From NCBI GenBank assembly GCA_900079685.1, contig LT599019.1, positions 1 to 53,333 on the forward strand: a DNA stretch of 53,333 bases, read 5' to 3'. This DNA comes from an uncultured delta proteobacterium (GTDB taxonomy: Bacteria > Desulfobacterota > Desulfovibrionia > Desulfovibrionales > Desulfovibrionaceae). The notes below the pieces were generated by a model. The model was given only the letters and a program-made list of their open reading frames with translations, had not been told where the DNA came from and searched no databases. Positions 41,928 to 50,571 of this stretch are shown piece after piece (within the stretch, counting starts at the first letter, position 1; the number at the start of each line of letters is the position of its first letter). A program made the translations under genes and the position numbers.

Positions 41928-42848
41928 TTATGGCGAAACAAAGCCCATAAGCCACTGAAAGGTGTCGGAGTCGCTGTATATGCACAGCAATGCCTTATTT
42001 CCGCCTCTTTGGTACAGTTCGGCATCTCCGGCGGGCGTCTCAAAGTGCATGAAGCCTTGTTCAGCCATCAGATTGCGACCACTGAGCCTCATCGCCACTT
42101 CTTTGCCTGTTTCCACAATGGGGTTGCCTTCCTCCACGTTCAGGTCGCTTTTGGCCAGAGGGAAGAAGCGGGCCGCGCCCCATCCCTTGCCGTCGCTTGA
42201 AATCGCCACGGTCCACAGCCCCATTGTTTTATGCGTCCAACCGTCAGGCAGTTTCTCGGCCAAAGGCGGAGGAGAGCCTTTTTCTCCTTCTATGGCGCCA
42301 TATTTTGTAAAATCGGGCATGACCGGCGCTTTGGCTGGGGGCGGTATTGATACGGCAGGTTCGCCGCCGCTGAAAGAAAGCCAGCCAAGCACTTCTGGAG
42401 TGCCGGCCAGGATTGTAAAAATTTTGGTCAAGTTTGGATCCCGGCTTTTGAAGCTCCGCAGTAAGGCGGAGATATCTTTGAGCGGGCGATGCACAAGTAT
42501 CCTTACCGTCTGGCCACCGGATTCCATAAACCAAACACGGCCGTCTCCTGATTCGGTAAAGAGAAAACCCTGCCCGGAGGGCAGCGTACGCAACCTGTCC
42601 GCGACGTTAAAATTGGCGGCAAGCCTTTGCGCCAGTAGAAGCGCATCAGGAAACATGTACTCCTGGCAAAGCACATGAACGCTTGAACCACTCGGCGCAG
42701 TAAAAGTCACCCCATAATTCTGCTGTTCCGCCGCCCATCGTTCGGGAACATCGGCCGTAAACAGCCCAAGCTCCTGCACCGCAGCTCGGGCGGGTAATGC
42801 GGTGATTATCAGAAAGCAAAAAATGGTTACGAACTGTATAATTTTCAT
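41928..42848 (-). CDS. Exported protein, function unknown
   Basis: The 306-residue product has a signal peptide (MKIIQFVTIFCFLIITALPARAAV). The first half (VPERWAAEQQNYGVTFTAPSGSSVHV, FNVADRLRTLPSGQGFLFTESGDGRVWFME) and the second half (LPDGWTHKTMGLWTVAISSDGKGWGAARFFPL, EVAMRLSGRNLMAEQGFMHFETPAGDAELYQRGG) look like two related beta-rich units, so it may be a diverged tandem duplicate. I recognise no named family. The leading position and 26-base gap to the next gene suggest a three-gene exported-protein operon. Confidence 0.7.
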   Translation of the reverse strand: MKIIQFVTIFCFLIITALPARAAVQELGLFTADVPERWAAEQQNYGVTFTAPSGSSVHVLCQEYMFPDALLLAQRLAANFNVADRLRTLPSGQGFLFTESGDGRVWFMESGGQTVRILVHRPLKDISALLRSFKSRDPNLTKIFTILAGTPEVLGWLSFSGGEPAVSIPPPAKAPVMPDFTKYGAIEGEKGSPPPLAEKLPDGWTHKTMGLWTVAISSDGKGWGAARFFPLAKSDLNVEEGNPIVETGKEVAMRLSGRNLMAEQGFMHFETPAGDAELYQRGGNKALLCIYSDSDTFQWLMGFVSP

Positions 42849-42908
42849 ATTTTCTCCCGCGTATAAAAATCTATAGCCACTCCAGGCAAACTCTTAACAA
42901 TACTGTTT

Positions 42909-44603
42909 TTACTGTTGTATGGTGATTCTATCCTGCAGCGAAGCTTCCACCGGAGAATGTTGTTCGAGATAGACCCGAAGCACGTCATTGGTCAGTTTGT
43001 CACCTTCTTCCCACTGCAAGGATTTCAGCATGGCAAATCCGTCGCCGCCCCGAGCGATGAAGTCGACGGTAACGACTTGATATGTCGCTTTGGGATTAAG
43101 CTGCTGCCACTGTCCGTTTTTATCCAGTACTTCCGCTTTGGTGACGCGTTTACCCGGCTTGTTTGCGGGGTTGAAGGAGTAGCGCAGTCCGGAGACCTGC
43201 AAAAAGCTTCCTTCCCCCTCACCGTAGGTAAAAACGCCATGTTCAAGAGCCTGCAGAAGAACTGCTCCTGGTATTTTAGCCGTTAGTGCAGTGTTCTGAA
43301 ACGGCAAAGTGCCGAGAACATTCCCTGGCGTAATGTTTCCTCCGGGAAGCGATGTCCGTAGCGCACCACCGTTGATAATGGCGATCTGCGCTTCAGGAAA
43401 AGGCACCAGACGTAAAGAATCCGTGACAATGTTTCCGGTAAGGCATTCCACCCGGCGGCACTCCATTACATTGGGTTCTTCCAGGGCCAGCCCGTCTTTG
43501 TCTTCCGCGTTGATACTCCCTATGGTTGTCTCCATCATCTTCGCCACTGGGACGGCAAAATCATCAATGAGCTTTACAAGTTCGGCATCAGGTTTCGGAG
43601 CATTCATAGAAGCGAGCGTGGCCTGATCCAAAAGGATGGGGCCTCCAAGCCATTCTCTGACAACACCGTCCTTACAAAACCCCACATCCAGCTTGCCCAG
43701 ATATGTACATGCCGTGGAGGCGGTGACAATCAGAACAGGTGCGCCTTCCGGCGTTTTTTCCACCATTGGATATGGACCTTCCGCCCTGTTGTGATAGTTG
43801 GACAACAGACTGTGGCTGTGTGCGCCAACAATGATGTCCACACCATTCACCGAGCGGGCGAGTTCTCTTTCGTTTTCCAGGCCCAGATGTGCCAGGGCGA
43901 TGATAATATTCACGTCCTGGGCGGTCAGTTCTTTTATGGCGTCTTCCAAGGCTTTTTGAGCATCGTTGAAGCTGATGCCAGTACCGGGAGAGGATGTTTC
44001 GGGCGTACTTTCGGTAACAAGACCGACGATACCTATTTTGCGCCCATCCCGTTCCAGCACTATATACGGAAGAATCTTATCTACAGCGGGCGAATCCGGG
44101 CGCGGGTCAAAGGATACGTTGGCCGCCAGTACCGGAGTATTCAAGCCGTCTATCAGTTTCAGCCAGGTCGGCCAGCCGTCGTCGAATTCATGGTTACCGG
44201 GAATCATGGCCTGGTAGCCCATCTTGTCCACAAGGGCCAGAGGCATACGTTCCTTGTGCTGTGTCCAGAACAGGGTTCCTTGGAAGATATCGCCGGCCTC
44301 CAGAAACAACGCATCCGGATTATCTTTTCTGACTGCCCTCACGGCCTGATCCAATCTGACATAACCGCCACGGCCATCTTCGCACATGGCAGCGTAGCAG
44401 GTAAGGCCCTTGTCCGTTATGCCGCCAAACGAAGAGTGAGTATCGTTGGTGTGCAGTATTGTAAGAGTGAAATCCGCAGCCGGGAAAAGCGGCATTTTAC
44501 GCGGCTGTGTTTCGGCGCACGCCGAAACAAGCGCCAGCGCAGCCACCAGAACGATAATGCGGAGTAATGACAAATTATTTTTTAATGCAACAATGTATTT
44601 CAT
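42909..44603 (-). CDS. Lipoprotein 5'-nucleotidase/UshA-like metallophosphoesterase
   Basis: The 564-residue protein has a lipoprotein signal (ALALVSAC) so it is probably anchored outside the inner membrane. The catalytic domain has TILHTNDTHS, FLEAGDIFQG, PGNHEFDDG, IIALAHLG and VGAHSHSLL, the set of metal ligands of the UshA family. The carboxy domain has INGGALRTSLPGG and IARGGDGFAML, which bind the nucleotide. It would hydrolyse extracytoplasmic nucleotides to nucleosides and phosphate for salvage. Length is standard. Confidence 0.92.
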   Translation of the reverse strand: MKYIVALKNNLSLLRIIVLVAALALVSACAETQPRKMPLFPAADFTLTILHTNDTHSSFGGITDKGLTCYAAMCEDGRGGYVRLDQAVRAVRKDNPDALFLEAGDIFQGTLFWTQHKERMPLALVDKMGYQAMIPGNHEFDDGWPTWLKLIDGLNTPVLAANVSFDPRPDSPAVDKILPYIVLERDGRKIGIVGLVTESTPETSSPGTGISFNDAQKALEDAIKELTAQDVNIIIALAHLGLENERELARSVNGVDIIVGAHSHSLLSNYHNRAEGPYPMVEKTPEGAPVLIVTASTACTYLGKLDVGFCKDGVVREWLGGPILLDQATLASMNAPKPDAELVKLIDDFAVPVAKMMETTIGSINAEDKDGLALEEPNVMECRRVECLTGNIVTDSLRLVPFPEAQIAIINGGALRTSLPGGNITPGNVLGTLPFQNTALTAKIPGAVLLQALEHGVFTYGEGEGSFLQVSGLRYSFNPANKPGKRVTKAEVLDKNGQWQQLNPKATYQVVTVDFIARGGDGFAMLKSLQWEEGDKLTNDVLRVYLEQHSPVEASLQDRITIQQ

Positions 44604-44661
44604 ATAGTCTCCTCATAAACGCCTCCCCCGAAAGCGGAGGGAGGGGACACGCGACCTACGC

Positions 44662-45270
44662 CTACTGATTCACAGGAAAATCCATATCAAAAAGGCGGAA
44701 AACTCCAAGTTTCGCCTCAAGTCCGGCAAAAGAAAAAGTAGCCTTGACAGCGGCCCTGGAAGCAACGGTAAGAATTCTGGACTGACCTTCCTGCGGCGCC
44801 TGTTCATGCGCAAAGCCGTCCACATCCAAAAGCAACGCGGACTGCTTACGGGTAAGGTTGACAAGACGGACCGGAAAGTCATTGTTGTTTCTGACAGCCA
44901 GGGTAACGCGCCAAACGCCGTTTTCCTGCTCTTCGAGTTTAAAAATGCTCACTTGCAGAAATTCCGCCAACTCTTTTTTGTTAGAGATCAGTTTTGTTCC
45001 GTCAGCTCCGTCGAGTTGAGCCTGAGCATTTTCTGCGCCTTCCTGCATACCCGCCGCCATCCCCGACACCATGCTGCCAGTGATGGTGACCATGTCATTC
45101 ATGAGGCCTTGCACTTCACTCTGAATATCCTGCAACGATTGCTCTTTGCTGTTGCTGTTCGTTGCAGCATCCTTATCTGTGCCCGTCGATGCGGCAAATG
45201 CTTGGGCAACAACCAGGAAAAAACATAAACAAAGAACAGAAACCAGTGACGTTTTTTTCATGTTTTGCAT
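44662..45270 (-). CDS. Exported protein, function unknown
   Basis: The start is uncertain among three ATGs (45288, 45270, 45261); 45270 has a GAGAG before it. The signal peptide is MKKTSLVSVLCLCFFLVVAQAFA. The mature protein has a helical part (LQDIQSEVQGLMNDMVTITGSMVSGMAAGM) and a beta-rich part (WRVTLAVRNNNDFPVRLVNLTRKQSALLLDVDGFAHE) that resembles an immunoglobulin-like fold. It stands between the TMEM43-like gene and the nucleotidase with its own spacing. Confidence 0.7.
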   Translation of the reverse strand: MQNMKKTSLVSVLCLCFFLVVAQAFAASTGTDKDAATNSNSKEQSLQDIQSEVQGLMNDMVTITGSMVSGMAAGMQEGAENAQAQLDGADGTKLISNKKELAEFLQVSIFKLEEQENGVWRVTLAVRNNNDFPVRLVNLTRKQSALLLDVDGFAHEQAPQEGQSRILTVASRAAVKATFSFAGLEAKLGVFRLFDMDFPVNQ

Positions 45271-45324
45271 ACTTTCTCTCGAGGTCATTACCTTTTATTC
45301 TGCTTGCAATGCACAATCGTAAAC

Positions 45325-45362
45325 AATACGGGCTTCCAGGTTGAAAGCCGGAAGCCCGTATT
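45325..45362. terminator. Perfect 13-bp hairpin after the TMEM43-like gene
   Basis: AATACGGGCTTCC (45325-45337) pairs exactly with GGAAGCCCGTATT (45350-45362). It begins 5 bases after the stop of the leftward gene, so it is its terminator. The stem could serve both directions. Confidence 0.8.
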
Positions 45363-45367
45363 GGCTG

Positions 45368-46759
45368 CTATGGATTTTCGGTTTTGCCTGCGGATTCTGT
45401 TGTGGGAATTTCCGCTTTGGTGGTTTTACGGGAGCGTCCCTTGATGAACAGCAAGGCGACCAGTACACCGGCAACGACCAGCATGGCGCCGCCGATAAGC
45501 GGACGAAAACGCAGCCAAGCTATGGCGACGATAACAAGCGACCAGGCGCCGCCCAGCAAAATGCTGACAAGCCCCGTACCCGCGCCAATAATACTACCGA
45601 GAAGGGGAACAACGCTAGCGATTACTTCCAGGGGACCAACAACCATCTTCAGCCCCAGATACACAAGAAATACGCCCACGAGGCGCAATATCCAGGTCAT
45701 GGTAGAGCTGGAAGAGTGTGCATCGCCATACATATTTTCTAGACTATGTGTGCCCATGGCGAGGTCACTAACGGTTTTGCCGTTGCTGGCGCGGTACGCT
45801 TCAAAAGTATCGCCGTTCACCTTGGCCAGAATGCTCACGGTGCCTGGCTTGGTTTCTCTGAAGGTCACACGCACATCACCAATTTGTGGCATGGCGGGAG
45901 AAAGACTCAACACAACGGTATTTCCGCTGAAATGAACCATTTCTGTCGTTTCTCCGGGCTTACGCCGCCAGGTTTCCTGAGCCCGCTCCTGTGCCCGGAT
46001 ATCAGCCTCTTGAGATTCAGTTCCGCTGATAGCACTTTGAAAAGCGTCAAGCGCGGTATTGGAAGCCTCTTCGGATAAGGTGCGCGACAGACTGTCCGGC
46101 CTAGCTTGCTCTGTAGCGCGAATTAACTGCTCATTCAAAGCAGCTTTCGCCTCTTCGGACATGATCGCGCTCAAGGGTATCGCGCCGCCGATAGAACTGA
46201 TCATGGAAGGCGGCAAGCGGTATGCGCCGAAAGTGACGTTATCGGCCTGAGCTTTGAAGTCTTCAATATGTGCAAGAACAAAGTTCCTTTTAAGTCTTGG
46301 AGCGCTGGGATCCTTAAATTGAGAAGAATCCACCGGCGTGCTTACCCACTGCTGCGCATAGCTGTAGGTTGTTACGGTTTCTTCCCCGCCGCCGAGTTTT
46401 TTCCTTTTTTCTGTTGAGGTTTTCTCTACCCACTGAAAAAATTCCACGGTACGTTCCAGGCGAATGGCGTTTATCGAAAAACCAAATACTGGATCAGTGA
46501 GTATATCTTTTGTTTCAACCGGACCTGTGGCATGGACAAGCTGCCCATTTTTTGAAGGATCCAGTTTGGTTATGTCTCCCAATTCCTGAGTGATGGCCTG
46601 CGCCTCATTCAGAGCGTCGCCGGTTGCCACAAAATTCCCTTCGTTCCACCACAACAATATGGTGCCGGCAATAAACAAGACTATGCCGAAGCCTATGCCT
46701 TTGAATGAAGAGCCCAAACGATCAAACCAACTGACCGATGTTGTTTCCTTGTATGCCAT
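45368..46759 (-). CDS. TMEM43-family membrane protein
   Basis: ATG 46759 has GGAGAGGAAG before it and gives 463 residues. One amino membrane span (IGFGIVLFIAGTILLWWNEG) is followed by a large soluble domain (about 40-330) and four carboxy spans (MTWILRLVGVFLVYLGLKMVV through GGAMLVVAGVLVALLFI). LLWWNEGNFV and the closing span cluster are the TMEM43/LUMA pattern. The bacterial role is unknown; in several bacteria it lies near LemA genes, as here, hinting at envelope stress or membrane upkeep. Confidence 0.85.
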   Translation of the reverse strand: MAYKETTSVSWFDRLGSSFKGIGFGIVLFIAGTILLWWNEGNFVATGDALNEAQAITQELGDITKLDPSKNGQLVHATGPVETKDILTDPVFGFSINAIRLERTVEFFQWVEKTSTEKRKKLGGGEETVTTYSYAQQWVSTPVDSSQFKDPSAPRLKRNFVLAHIEDFKAQADNVTFGAYRLPPSMISSIGGAIPLSAIMSEEAKAALNEQLIRATEQARPDSLSRTLSEEASNTALDAFQSAISGTESQEADIRAQERAQETWRRKPGETTEMVHFSGNTVVLSLSPAMPQIGDVRVTFRETKPGTVSILAKVNGDTFEAYRASNGKTVSDLAMGTHSLENMYGDAHSSSSTMTWILRLVGVFLVYLGLKMVVGPLEVIASVVPLLGSIIGAGTGLVSILLGGAWSLVIVAIAWLRFRPLIGGAMLVVAGVLVALLFIKGRSRKTTKAEIPTTESAGKTENP

Positions 46760-47388
46760 CTTCCTCTCCTTACCCCTGGGACGATTGGGGGTGTTGTGGT
46801 GTGTCTCCAAACTTTGACCGGAACGCGGTGTGGAAAACGTCTGCTTCTTGACGAAGCGTAACCGCCAAGTCACTTTTTCCCCTAGCGTATGTGGATGAGT
46901 ATGGCATGCCTATATTCTTTTGGGAATTACCCCACGGGTGATTTTGATAAAATTAGGATTGATTGCTTGCCTGACGATGCGCGGGGCAACATCGCCAGGA
47001 AAGTTTTTTCACTGTAGGCAACATCGCGTTCAGACGGTAAAAATACAGCTAAAAAACGAACATCACCCTGCGGGTGGTTTTAGAAAATTCCTTGTCTCGC
47101 GTGGGTTTGACGAGGGTTTTCATCATTTTGCCCTCTTCGAATAGTGTCCCTTCCTGCCATGTGACAAGATGTTCCCCAGATACTCTTCGGGGCCATACAA
47201 AAAAAGTTCTGCAAATTACCCTCCGGGGTGGTATCTGCAGCCGCGCCATTCTGCTACGCCTACTCACTATAGGCCGTATCTTACGATTCACAGGCATTAT
47301 CCGCCTTAAGATGGCTCGCGGCATTCCAGAAAAGCTGCATTTTACTCATATGAATAATCGAAGGACAAAAAACTAAGGAGACAAGCGC
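46760..47388. other. Divergent intergenic region with three palindromic repeats
   Basis: No gene is seen in these 629 bases between the TMEM43-like gene and the rightward exported-protein gene. It carries three imperfect copies of a small palindrome around 46927, 47062 and 47215, and two copies of GGCAACATCGC (46985 and 47017). Both flanking genes point away, so promoters for each must lie here. Confidence 0.55.
46927..47235. repeat. Three spaced palindromes of the form ACCC-NN-CGGGT
   Basis: The copies read ATTACCCCACGGGTGATTTT (from 46926), ATCACCCTGCGGGTGGTTTT (from 47062) and ATTACCCTCCGGGGTGGTAT (from 47215), about 135-155 bases apart. Shared core and flanks (R-TTTT) suggest binding sites of one regulator of the two divergent genes. 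Confidence 0.6.
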
Positions 47389-48057
47389 ATGAAACGTAGA
47401 GTTTTTATTCCCATTCTCTGTTGTCTGCTGCTCGGCCTTGGCGCTGTTATGGCCCATGCAGCTCCCAGCGTTACCATATCGGACAGCGGCCAAGGCAGTG
47501 CCCAGACAGGTGGAAGCTATGGGCAATACTCCAATTCCTATGACTTTCCCGCAGGCCGGCCGGTTACGTTTCAAGCCTTCAAAGACCGCTACCAGACCAT
47601 CGGTACCAGCCCGGAAGGTGCCGTACGCATGTACTTCGATGCGCTCTATTCCTACATCGACCCTGCGAGAAAAGCGGAAGGCGCCAAGATGGTGCGCTAC
47701 AGCATGCATGAAGGTAAAAATTGGGAACGCTCCGCAGCTCTGGCCACCTTCGTTTCCCGGCTCAAAAATCCCTCATACCATTATATCTTTCGCAGTTTCG
47801 CGGAAGGAACCAGCCCGGAAAACAGCTATACCATGGATCCTGACAACTATCGGCTGATGTTCAATACCTCCCGGCAGGAGGGGGATTATGTCTCTCTTAC
47901 AATCTGGAGTTCCGGCGCGGACAACCCCCGCATCCTGGGCGTGAAGCAGTTCGAAGACGGACTCTGGTACGTGGTCAACAATCATAGCACCTACGTTGAA
48001 GTGCGTCCGGCCGCCAACCAGGTTCGCACAGGCGGGCATGACGCGGATCTTGATTAA
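47389..48057 (+). CDS. Exported protein, possibly a DUF6935-like family
   Basis: AAGGAG lies before ATG 47389. The 222-residue product has a signal peptide (MKRRVFIPILCCLLLGLGAVMAHAAP) and a mature domain with VTFQAFKDRYQTIGTSPEGAVRMYFDALYSYIDPARKAEGAKMVRYSMH and TSRQEGDYVSLTIWSSGADNPRILGVKQFEDGLWYVVNNHSTYVEVR. This resembles uncharacterised families with a small alpha/beta fold. The DUF name is from memory and uncertain. It starts a rightward run of three genes ending in LemA. Confidence 0.65.
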   Translation: MKRRVFIPILCCLLLGLGAVMAHAAPSVTISDSGQGSAQTGGSYGQYSNSYDFPAGRPVTFQAFKDRYQTIGTSPEGAVRMYFDALYSYIDPARKAEGAKMVRYSMHEGKNWERSAALATFVSRLKNPSYHYIFRSFAEGTSPENSYTMDPDNYRLMFNTSRQEGDYVSLTIWSSGADNPRILGVKQFEDGLWYVVNNHSTYVEVRPAANQVRTGGHDADLD

Positions 48058-48089
48058 CGGCTTTGCAGTTCACAAGGAGATACCTATTC

Positions 48090-48608
48090 ATGGGAAAAAC
48101 AAAAAATAGTGTTTTCACAGCGGTCGCTTTCATTGTTTGCGTTGCCGTGTTCGCTTTCTCCACTCAATTTGCCGCAGCTGAGGTAAAAATCGAACCTTTG
48201 GTCAGTGTAGAGTATATCGGCGTCAATCCCGCAGTGGAATCGATAGATGCGGATGCTCCATCAATTTCAGGCGATATCCATGACTCTTTGACCAGCAGCA
48301 AGCTCGGGGGCGACCGCACATCGGAGAGCGCTTTTTTGCTTAGATCGCAAAAGGATCTAATCCTGGAGTTTTTCACTGTGGGGGATTTCACAGCACAAGG
48401 TAGGCCCACGCCCGGTGAGCTTTTGGGCAAATATTCACTGAAAAATGGCGACGTCTACCTTTTCCGGCATCATGTGCCGGAGGGTATGCCCAATCTGATC
48501 GTCTGCGCCCGGGCTGGAAAGACCTTCTCTTGTTGGGTGCCCCGGTTCAGCGGTGTGGACGGCTCTGTCGAACTGGATCCGGGGTTTGCCCCTTTTACAA
48601 AAAATTGA
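48090..48608 (+). CDS. Exported protein, function unknown
   Basis: ATG 48090 (AAGGAGA upstream) gives 172 residues with a signal peptide (TAVAFIVCVAVFAFSTQFAAAE). The mature part is acidic at first (AVESIDADAPSISGDIHDSL) and beta-rich later (KDLILEFFTVGDFTAQG, NGDVYLFRHHVPEGMPNLIVCARAGKTFSCWVPRFSGVDG). I recognise no family. Its spacing of 32 bases after the previous gene suggests co-transcription. Confidence 0.7.
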   Translation: MGKTKNSVFTAVAFIVCVAVFAFSTQFAAAEVKIEPLVSVEYIGVNPAVESIDADAPSISGDIHDSLTSSKLGGDRTSESAFLLRSQKDLILEFFTVGDFTAQGRPTPGELLGKYSLKNGDVYLFRHHVPEGMPNLIVCARAGKTFSCWVPRFSGVDGSVELDPGFAPFTKN

Positions 48609-48732
48609 TCAGCAGCGGTTGTCATCGTCAACAATGAAACCAGACAAGGATGTCTGAAAAAATATATCCAAGTAACTCTTGGAGTAAAGCCGCGAAAAGG
48701 CTTTCCTTGTGTAACCAAATAGGAGTTTTCCC

Positions 48733-49296
48733 ATGTATCTGGTGGGTACAATAGCTAGCATCATTGTTTTGGCAGTTATAGTCATAGTGTGGGGGATCGG
48801 CGTTTATAACCGACTGATCAACATGCGAACACTCAAAGAAGAAGGTTGGAGTGGCATCGACGTACAGTTGAAACGCCGCCATGACCTGATTGGCAACCTC
48901 GTCAACACAATTAAAGGGTACATGCAGCATGAACGGGCCGTATTGGAAGAAATTGCACGTTTGCGTACCGCGGCCCAACAAGCCAGCGGTGTAAGCGCTG
49001 TCGCCGCCGCAGAATCCGGGCTTAACCAAGCCATGGGCCGCCTGTTTGCGGTGATGGAAAACCATCCTGACCTCAAAGCCAATACAAACGTCATGCAACT
49101 ACAAGAATCGCTCACCTCGCTGGAAGAAGAACTCCAGATGGCCAGGCGTTACTACAATGCCACGGTCCGCGATTTGAACATTGTCATTCAGTCGTTCCCT
49201 TCAAGCATTATCGCCCGGCGTTATGGCTTTACAGAAGGTGAATTCTTTGAACTGGACAATGCGGCAGAGGCTGCTGTGCCGGTAGTTTCTTTCTAA
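48733..49296 (+). CDS. lemA: LemA-family membrane protein
   Basis: The 187-residue protein has an amino membrane span (GTIASIIVLAVIVIVWGIGVYNRLI) and the LemA helical-bundle signature: NRLINMRTLKEEGWSGIDVQLKRRHDLIGNLVNTIKGYMQHERAVLEEIARLR, then YPDLKAN-type NHPDLKANTNVMQLQESLTSLEEELQMARRYYNATVRDLNIVIQSFPSSIIARRYGF. Length is typical. LemA is an inner-membrane protein of uncertain role. In many bacteria a TPM-domain exported protein follows it; here that gene seems cut off after a few codons. Confidence 0.95.
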   Translation: MYLVGTIASIIVLAVIVIVWGIGVYNRLINMRTLKEEGWSGIDVQLKRRHDLIGNLVNTIKGYMQHERAVLEEIARLRTAAQQASGVSAVAAAESGLNQAMGRLFAVMENHPDLKANTNVMQLQESLTSLEEELQMARRYYNATVRDLNIVIQSFPSSIIARRYGFTEGEFFELDNAAEAAVPVVSF

Positions 49297-49309
49297 ATTG
49301 GGGACAGGA

Positions 49310-49343
49310 ATGATGAAAAAAAAGCTGATTTTACGCGCCCTTG
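49310..49343 (+). pseudogene. First codons of a gene after lemA, cut off at a junction
   Basis: ATG 49310 opens MMKKKLILRALAR, the beginning of a signal peptide, 13 bases after the lemA stop and with GGGACAGGA just upstream. It stops having that character by about 49343, where the DNA becomes the coding sequence of a helicase in another frame. This is likely the remnant of the exported TPM-type partner usual after lemA. The exact breakpoint cannot be fixed. Confidence 0.5.
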
Positions 49344-49347
49344 CACG

Positions 49348-50517
49348 GTGTATGTGGCGTTTTCAGCAAACAACCTTCCTTCCGTGGCGGGCATCGCACG
49401 GAGCAAGTTTCCCGATACCCCCATGCTCATTTGCGCCGACAATGACGAAGCGGGCCACAGCAAGGGGCTGGAAGCCGCACAGACGGCCCGTGCGCGGTTT
49501 ATTCTGCCGGTCTTCACCACAGGAACGGGAACGGACTTCAACGACCTGCACCAAAGTGAAGGGATAGAGGAAATCCGCCGCCAGTTGGAAGCGTCTGTGC
49601 CGGTTCCCGCCAACAACTCCCCCTCACTCGTGGCCTTGGACTTGGGGGAGTTTCTGTCCATGCCCATACCTGACCGGGGGTTTCTTCTTGAACCGGTTCT
49701 CCCGGTACAAGGCATAGGCATCATGTACGCCCCGCGCGGCATCGGCAAGACCTTTGCGGCTTTGAGCGTTGCCGTGGCCGTGGCATCCGGCGGGAAAGTA
49801 TTCGACTGGCGCGCCCCCATGCCCAAACGGACGCTGTATGTGGACGGAGAAATGCCCGCCATAGCGATGCAGAACCGTCTTGCCGCTCTTATCAGCGGAG
49901 TGGCGGCTCCCTCACATACCAAAAAGAATCTGGCAATCATCACCCCGGATTTACAACCCTGCCTCATGCCGGATTTATCCACCACAAGCGGCCAAATGAT
50001 GCTGGAACCGTATCTGAAAGGCGTGGACATGGTTGTGCTGGATAATATCGCAACCTTGTGCCGCACCGGGAAAGAAAACGAGTCCCAATCGTGGCAGATC
50101 ATACAGTCATGGCTTTTGGATTTGCGCCGCAGAGGGATAACCGTACTGCTTATCCACCATGCCGGAAAATCCGGCGACCAGCGCGGCACCAGCGCCAGGG
50201 AAGACATCATGGACACGGTAATCAGTCTGCGCCGCCCCAGGGAATACAACGTGACCGAGGGCGCTCGTTTTGAAGTCCATCTAACCAAGGCGCGGGGGAT
50301 TCTTGGCGATGACGCCAAGTCCTTTGAGGCCAATCTGGTTACGGAGGGCAATGCCCTGCACTGGCAGATAAAAGAACTGGAAGACGTTGAACTGGAAGAG
50401 CTGAAACGCCTTTTGAGCGACGGCTACAGCATACGCGACTGCGCCGAGGAAATGGGCAAATCCAAGGGCGCTATCCAGCGATTGAAAAAGAAACTGGACG
50501 GGGAAATCGACTCGTAG
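49348..50517 (+). CDS. TOPRIM/AAA helicase of the plasmid RepA/primase type, amino end missing
   Basis: From a GTG at 49348 the frame has 389 residues. The first part, VYVAFSANNLPSVAGIARSKFPDTPMLICADNDEAGHSKGLEAA, is the end of a TOPRIM primase domain (the DND metal pair). A RepA-like AAA_25 helicase follows with Walker A APRGIGKTFAALS, Walker B region VDMVVLDNIATL, and LLIHHAGKSGDQRGTSAREDIMD. A carboxy helix-turn-helix (YSIRDCAEEMGKSKGAIQRLKKKL) ends it. The catalytic first half of the primase domain is absent and no true start is visible, so it is truncated. Related proteins prime and unwind DNA of mobile elements. Confidence 0.85.
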   Translation: MYVAFSANNLPSVAGIARSKFPDTPMLICADNDEAGHSKGLEAAQTARARFILPVFTTGTGTDFNDLHQSEGIEEIRRQLEASVPVPANNSPSLVALDLGEFLSMPIPDRGFLLEPVLPVQGIGIMYAPRGIGKTFAALSVAVAVASGGKVFDWRAPMPKRTLYVDGEMPAIAMQNRLAALISGVAAPSHTKKNLAIITPDLQPCLMPDLSTTSGQMMLEPYLKGVDMVVLDNIATLCRTGKENESQSWQIIQSWLLDLRRRGITVLLIHHAGKSGDQRGTSAREDIMDTVISLRRPREYNVTEGARFEVHLTKARGILGDDAKSFEANLVTEGNALHWQIKELEDVELEELKRLLSDGYSIRDCAEEMGKSKGAIQRLKKKLDGEIDS

Positions 50518-50521
50518 CTCT

Positions 50522-50571
50522 CAGGTGTACCGCTGTACCACCCCCTAGGAGGCGGTACAGCGGTACACCTG
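50522..50571. repeat. Palindrome with 18-bp perfect arms after the helicase gene
   Basis: CAGGTGTACCGCTGTACC (50522-50539) pairs without mismatch with 50554-50571 around a 14-base loop containing CCTAGG. GTGTACCGCT occurs again at 50655-50664, and GCTACGTC is directly repeated at 50607 and 50617, ten bases apart. The cluster sits just before the MobV relaxase and may be a terminator, an origin element or part of its oriT. Confidence 0.8.

Noticed and set aside
46926-47240. CRISPR array
   Set aside because: Only three short, degenerate palindromes at uneven distances and no cas genes; not CRISPR.
49293-50351. 352-codon minus-strand frame opposite the helicase
   Set aside because: Ser/Arg-rich mirror frame; the plus-strand helicase motifs are unambiguous.
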